Of a DNA stretch of 23,175 nt, positions 19,744 through 23,175 are shown piece after piece (the first letter of the stretch is position 1; the number at the start of each line of letters is the position of its first letter). Under the pieces are notes generated by a model, which saw nothing but the letters and a program-made list of their open reading frames with translations, made no database searches and had not been told where the DNA came from. The DNA comes from Salisapilia sapeloensis (lineage: Eukaryota; Oomycota; Peronosporomycetes; Peronosporales; Salisapiliaceae), in contig JAADVB010000269.1 of NCBI GenBank assembly GCA_023334545.1, positions 1 to 23,175 of the forward strand, given 5' to 3'. The position numbers were made by a program, and so were the translations under genes.

Positions 19744-20866
19744 TCAATTATCTTGTGATAATTCACTCTGAGGAATCAACAATTCCTCTCGTTGTCCATT
19801 CCGAATCGCTCGTAAAACACGCTCTTCCTCCCCCTTTTGCTCCAAATCGTCCAAATACAGACTGTACGTTTCAATAAGCCCTTGACGAATACGGAACGGA
19901 AGGTAATCCACGATCGGTTCTGTCAACAGCACAGCATCCAATTCCAACGGAACACTCTCCTATTCACATGCATGAAATACAGGCCACATATGACGCATTT
20001 GAAAGGAAGATTACAAGGAAGGAGGCAGTTGCAGTGAGCCAAATGACGAGGGCGACGGACGCGTGCGAAACTGTGCCGATGACACTGCCCCACGTCAGCT
20101 CCATTAAATGCCGGAAGCGGATGATGTAATAAATATACTTCATCGTTCCGACACCAATGTATCCAAAGCCAAGCAGCAGCAGACCTGCAGTCGAGTCAGC
20201 TATGGACGCATAGATGTCGTATACGGACGCTACCTGCTCCACTTAACTGGGCTCCACGATGATGCTCTTGGGCGTACATGGCTACACCGACACTGGATGA
20301 TAAGACTCCGTTACGCGCCCAGTTCAGATACGAGTTCTCGTTGCTGAAACGCATCGCCTATTATCATTTCATTACCACAAGATGAGAGTATTATCCAAGA
20401 GATAGCTTACGATGGAGCTTGTGGAGAGCCCTTTAGAGCTTTTCAGCGTCTCCGTCGCGGCATTCGCTCTTGTCAGCTTATTCACAGCTTTGAAAGTAGC
20501 TATAGAAGCATCAATACGATGCTCTATCTCTCAATACGACCAGTATGAACGTCATGACAAACCTGGTTTAGAAGCTTTGGATCGACGATTAAACATCTTG
20601 CATTGAACAAAGGTACGCTGCTTCGGGTTCTTTCCACCACTAGTTCCTTTCCGACGAATACGACTTGCTGATACACCGACAGATTCGGTTTTACTAGCAC
20701 TCGTGGACCCGCGAGACATGTACCTCGAGTGCAGTTGATTTTGCCAGTTATTTCCTATATTATTCATTCCTTTACATCCTCCAGTCATAGGAGGTACATG
20801 AACAGGTAACGAAGGACGTATGGCAGTGATCATACTGCCACGTCGGAGCGCCATGAGCATACTCAT
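19744..20866 (-). CDS. DUF202-like multi-pass membrane protein with probable mitochondrial presequence, 5 exons
   Basis: Proposed minus-strand exons are 20866-20617, 20523-20411, 20357-20286, 20233-20015 and 19959-19744, giving 870 nt and 289 aa. Introns 2-4 are 53, 52 and 55 nt and phase-consistent. Intron 1 (93 nt, donor GTACCT) is the least certain; a donor at 20562 would also keep frame but gives a 39-nt intron. The first 55 residues are rich in Arg, Ser and Met with no acidic residues (MALRRGSMITAIRPSLPVHV), as in a mitochondrial targeting peptide. The core NENSYLNWARNGVLSSSVGV resembles the ER.ylaW.R..la..gvgv pattern of DUF202/YidH proteins. Two more hydrophobic segments follow, STAGLLLLGFGYIGVGTMKY and HASVALVIWLTATASFL. 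The tail is soluble and charged. Function is unknown. Family and targeting are inferences. Confidence 0.6.
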
Positions 20867-21141
20867 CCTCTTGGCTATCGACACGACTTGATTCGGTGTT
20901 ACTTAAATGCGTGCTTAAGTGCGTGCTTAAGAGCGCATCTAGGAAGACAAAACGAAGGAGCGGAGGGAGCAAGGAACGCTTCGTCCATAGTGCCGTCGAG
21001 ACCGAGTTAGACGTACTATCTTGATATAAAGAGTATCTTTAGAGCCTACACTTGACAGGCAACGTGCCAAGACATTGATTGCATTAAAGCTTATCGCTGG
21101 AAGAGTCGTTTGTCGGTCATCTGAGTGGACGGACGGACGTC
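20867..21141. promoter_or_regulatory. Shared upstream region of the DUF202-like gene and the kinase
   Basis: This 275-bp divergent interval contains the 12-bp tandem units and a short GGAC triplication just before the kinase ATG (about 21127-21139). I found no sequence matching the oomycete initiator within 60 bp of either ATG. Confidence 0.3.
20903..20938. repeat. Three tandem 12-bp units in a divergent promoter
   Basis: Units TTAAATGCGTGC (20903-20914), TTAAGTGCGTGC (20915-20926) and TTAAGAGCGCAT (20927-20938) follow each other directly; the first two differ at one base and the third is diverged. They lie 37-72 bp upstream of the DUF202-like ATG (minus) and about 200 bp upstream of the kinase ATG (plus). 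They may be repeated protein-binding sites in the shared promoter or a simple tandem repeat. Confidence 0.6.
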
Positions 21142-23116
21142 ATGGACGGCATGCAGAAAAACATTCTCCTGGTATCCCTTCTTATATTCCTTATAACTGA
21201 TAGATACTTATGAGTCTATGCTAGGCTGGTGAAGTTGTCGCAGAGAAATGGAAAATCGTGGAGAAAATTGGCGAAGTAGACTAGATACAAGTATTATTAT
21301 CATCCTCATCTCATCTATGAAATAGGGTACCTTTAGCCAAATCTATTCGGCGTTCCACATTGAAAGTGGAGATCGAGTCGCGATCAAAGTCGAGGCACCA
21401 AGTGCTTTAAAGCCCGTGCTCGAGTGGGAAGCCGCCATCCTCCACAGTCTCCAGGACTCGCCGCACGCCTGTCGCTACTACCATCATGGGAAGCACCAAG
21501 AAAGTACCATCTTGGTCATGGAACTCTTAGGCGAGAGCATGTCCATGCTCCGTGTCTCTCCTGATGCCATCCACGGCGTTCCTATCGCCAAATGCGTCTC
21601 GGTCGGTTTGGAAATGCTTAACTGCATCGAAGCATTTCATCAGCACGGATACGTTCATCGGGATATCAAAGCATCCAACTTTGCCTTGAGCCAGTCGTCC
21701 AAGCCACACAAGCGTCGGTACAAGATCATCGATTTTGGGCTCTCTCGACAGCACTTGGATGATAAGAAGCAGGTCGTTCCGCCGCGACCGGAAGCCGAGT
21801 TTCGTGGAACCTCTCTATATGCATCTCTCGCAGCCCACCGTCGACTCGAGCTCGGTCCGAAAGACGATCTCTGGTCTTGGCTATACCTCGTCGTCGACTT
21901 TTTACGTGGCGAGTTGCCATGGGCCATGGACGCACAGCGTAAGAACCGTCAGCTCGTCCTTCGTCTGAAAGCGCATTTTAGTGAAGAAGTGCCTAGTCTT
22001 CTCGTCGACGGTGTCCAAGGTGCTAGTCACCTCCTGGCGATGCTAAAGTACTTGGGATCGTTATCTTACGGAGATGCGCCGGACTATAACTATTTACGCA
22101 AGAAGCTACAGCAAGTGACGAATGCAAATGAAGAAGCAGACGCGAAGGAGTTATGGGAAGCTTTGACGACTGATCGTGAACGTGCGTTGGAGTGGCGCGA
22201 GAGGGCGTTGGATATCATGGCCAAGGACAGTGATGTCATGGCACTCCAGACGCATTTGCAGCTCGCTAAACGATATGGCATGTTCTTCTTGTGTGATGAA
22301 TTGACCTTCAAAGAACACTTGAGCGTCCAAGAGACAGTATACAAGGTCGAACGAGCCATTCGGAAGCATACTTCAGCACTAGCACCACCGCCGATTCAAA
22401 GCTTTTCCAAGAGACGACAGTCGGAGCAAAAGTCTCGTGTCGATGCGGTGCGTAAACGACGTGACAAGGATCTGCGTATTCGTTGGGACTTGGAGCAAAA
22501 GTTACTGATGGAGACCGGAGCTACGTCGTTGGAAGCACTGGAGCATCCTGTGACGACGGAGACAAAGGTCGAGAGTGAATCCAACGCAGTCTACAAGTCT
22601 AATAGTCCTGTCGGCGCGGAGGATAGTGCGAAAGCAAAGGAAGTAGTCAAGTCGGCAGAAGCAATTAAGTCGGCAGAAGCAATCAAGTCGGCGGAGGTGG
22701 TCAAGCCGATGGAAACGTATGAGCACCCGGTGCAGGAGCGACCAAGGGAGAGGACTAGATCGAGTTCTCGAGGACGTCGGCGTGAGCGGTCGAGATCTCG
22801 GTCGAGATCTCGGTCGAGCTCAGGTTCTTGCTCGTGCTCGAGCTGTGATTCACGCTCGAGATCTCGGTCTAGATCGCGATCGAGATACCATCAAGGCAAG
22901 CGGCATGATCGTTCGTCTCGGTCACGTTCGCACTCGCGCTCGCGTCGACCAAGAGATCGATCTAGATCTAGAGGTAGGAAGTATGGGCCTCGTCCTACTC
23001 AAGCGGGAGGTCTTCGAACCAATCAAGAGCCAGGTCTTCGTCCGAACGGCCGGAAGAGTCGATGGGAGGCGCGAGACAGTAGTGGCGGTAGGTACCGGCG
23101 GAGTCGGTTGGATTGA
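21142..23116 (+). CDS. Tau-tubulin-kinase-like (CK1 superfamily) protein kinase with C-terminal RS domain, 3 exons
   Basis: Exons are 21142-21171, 21225-21275 and 21326-23116 (introns 53 and 50 nt), giving 1872 nt and 623 aa. Spliced N terminus: NILLAGEVVAEKWKIVEKIG then EGTFSQIYSAF; the glycine loop is at 26-34. Further kinase landmarks are VAIKVEA (Lys48), YVHRDIKASNFAL (Asp140), IIDFGLS (Asp163) and EFRGTSLYASLAAH. The EKW.I..KIG lead, the HRDIK.SNFA loop and GT..YAS..AH follow tau-tubulin kinases more closely than classical CK1. Residues 28-310 cover the kinase; a helical region follows. Three 18-nt repeats encode KSAEAI (22649-22702). Residues about 498-580 are an Arg-Ser domain (RSRSRSRSRSSSGS and similar), as in splicing factors. 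This suggests phosphorylation in nuclear speckles, but only the domain layout supports that. It lacks the long TTBK tail. Confidence 0.92.
22649..22702 (+). repeat. Three 18-bp tandem units encoding KSAEAI/KSAEVV
   Basis: Units begin AAGTCGGCAGAAGCAATT, repeated with one change and then with several, giving KSAEAI, KSAEAI and KSAEVV. They sit in the linker between the kinase and RS domain and keep the frame. Confidence 0.8.
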
Positions 23117-23175
23117 GAAGAGAAGGAACGAGGTTTGCATTTTCTTTATTCATAAGTTTAGACGTAGCGGTTGGC
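23117..23175. other. 3' flank of the kinase gene
   Basis: Only 59 bp remain past the stop codon. There is TTCTTTATTCATAAG but no plus-strand AATAAA, and nothing further can be said before the window edge. Confidence 0.3.

Noticed and set aside
20412-20606. 64-codon + strand frame
   Set aside because: Antisense to exon 2 and an intron of the DUF202-like gene, with no domain or promoter.
20772-20972. Minus strand frame with LSTHLSTHLS repeat upstream of the DUF202-like gene
   Set aside because: The repeat is simply the 12-bp tandem unit translated. The frame is out of phase with the exon chain.

Overview
This window is nuclear DNA from an oomycete, most likely a Peronosporales species (Phytophthora or downy-mildew type). 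The evidence is eukaryotic genes with short GT-AG introns (mostly 50-79 nt, often with a CTAAC/CTAAT-like branch site), Inr-like TCATTTCC/CCATTCC start-site motifs a few tens of bases upstream of ATGs, plant-cell-wall-directed secreted proteins, and a decayed gene built of helicase-associated repeats of a kind common in oomycete genomes. The species is inferred, not proven. I saw no prokaryotic operons, CRISPR arrays, rRNA or tRNA genes.

Layout. 1-950: a decayed gene with four helicase-associated-like repeats, broken by three in-frame stops and one frameshift and cut by the window edge. 951-2043: mostly non-coding, with one possible coding relic. From 2044 to 23116 there are twelve genes whose strands alternate without exception: Mog1/RANGRF (-), RuvBL1 (+), a secreted Cys-rich AA17-like protein (-), a secreted PL1 pectin/pectate lyase (+), Tom70 (-), a TPT-family transporter (+), an S28 serine peptidase (-), a large repeat-helix/coiled-coil protein (+), a predicted OB-fold protein with SUMO-interaction motifs (-), NDUFA2-like complex I subunit (+), a DUF202-like membrane protein (-), and a TTBK/CK1-like kinase with a C-terminal RS domain (+). 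Intron-exon models were built by hand and all close in frame.

The arrangement gives six head-to-head pairs sharing 155-398 bp upstream regions and five tail-to-tail pairs, three of them with only 19, 29 and 70 bp between stop codons. One divergent pair joins two secreted proteins that may both act on pectin. Three genes point to the mitochondrion (Tom70, NDUFA2-like, DUF202-like) and three to nuclear roles (Mog1, RuvBL1, the OB-fold protein), but I see no single pathway linking the window.

The least ordinary items are the OB-fold/SIM/acidic protein (a candidate for a divergent TPP1-like telomere factor), the kinase-RS fusion, the pectin-related divergent pair whose AA17-like member lacks visible copper-binding histidines, and the strict strand alternation.
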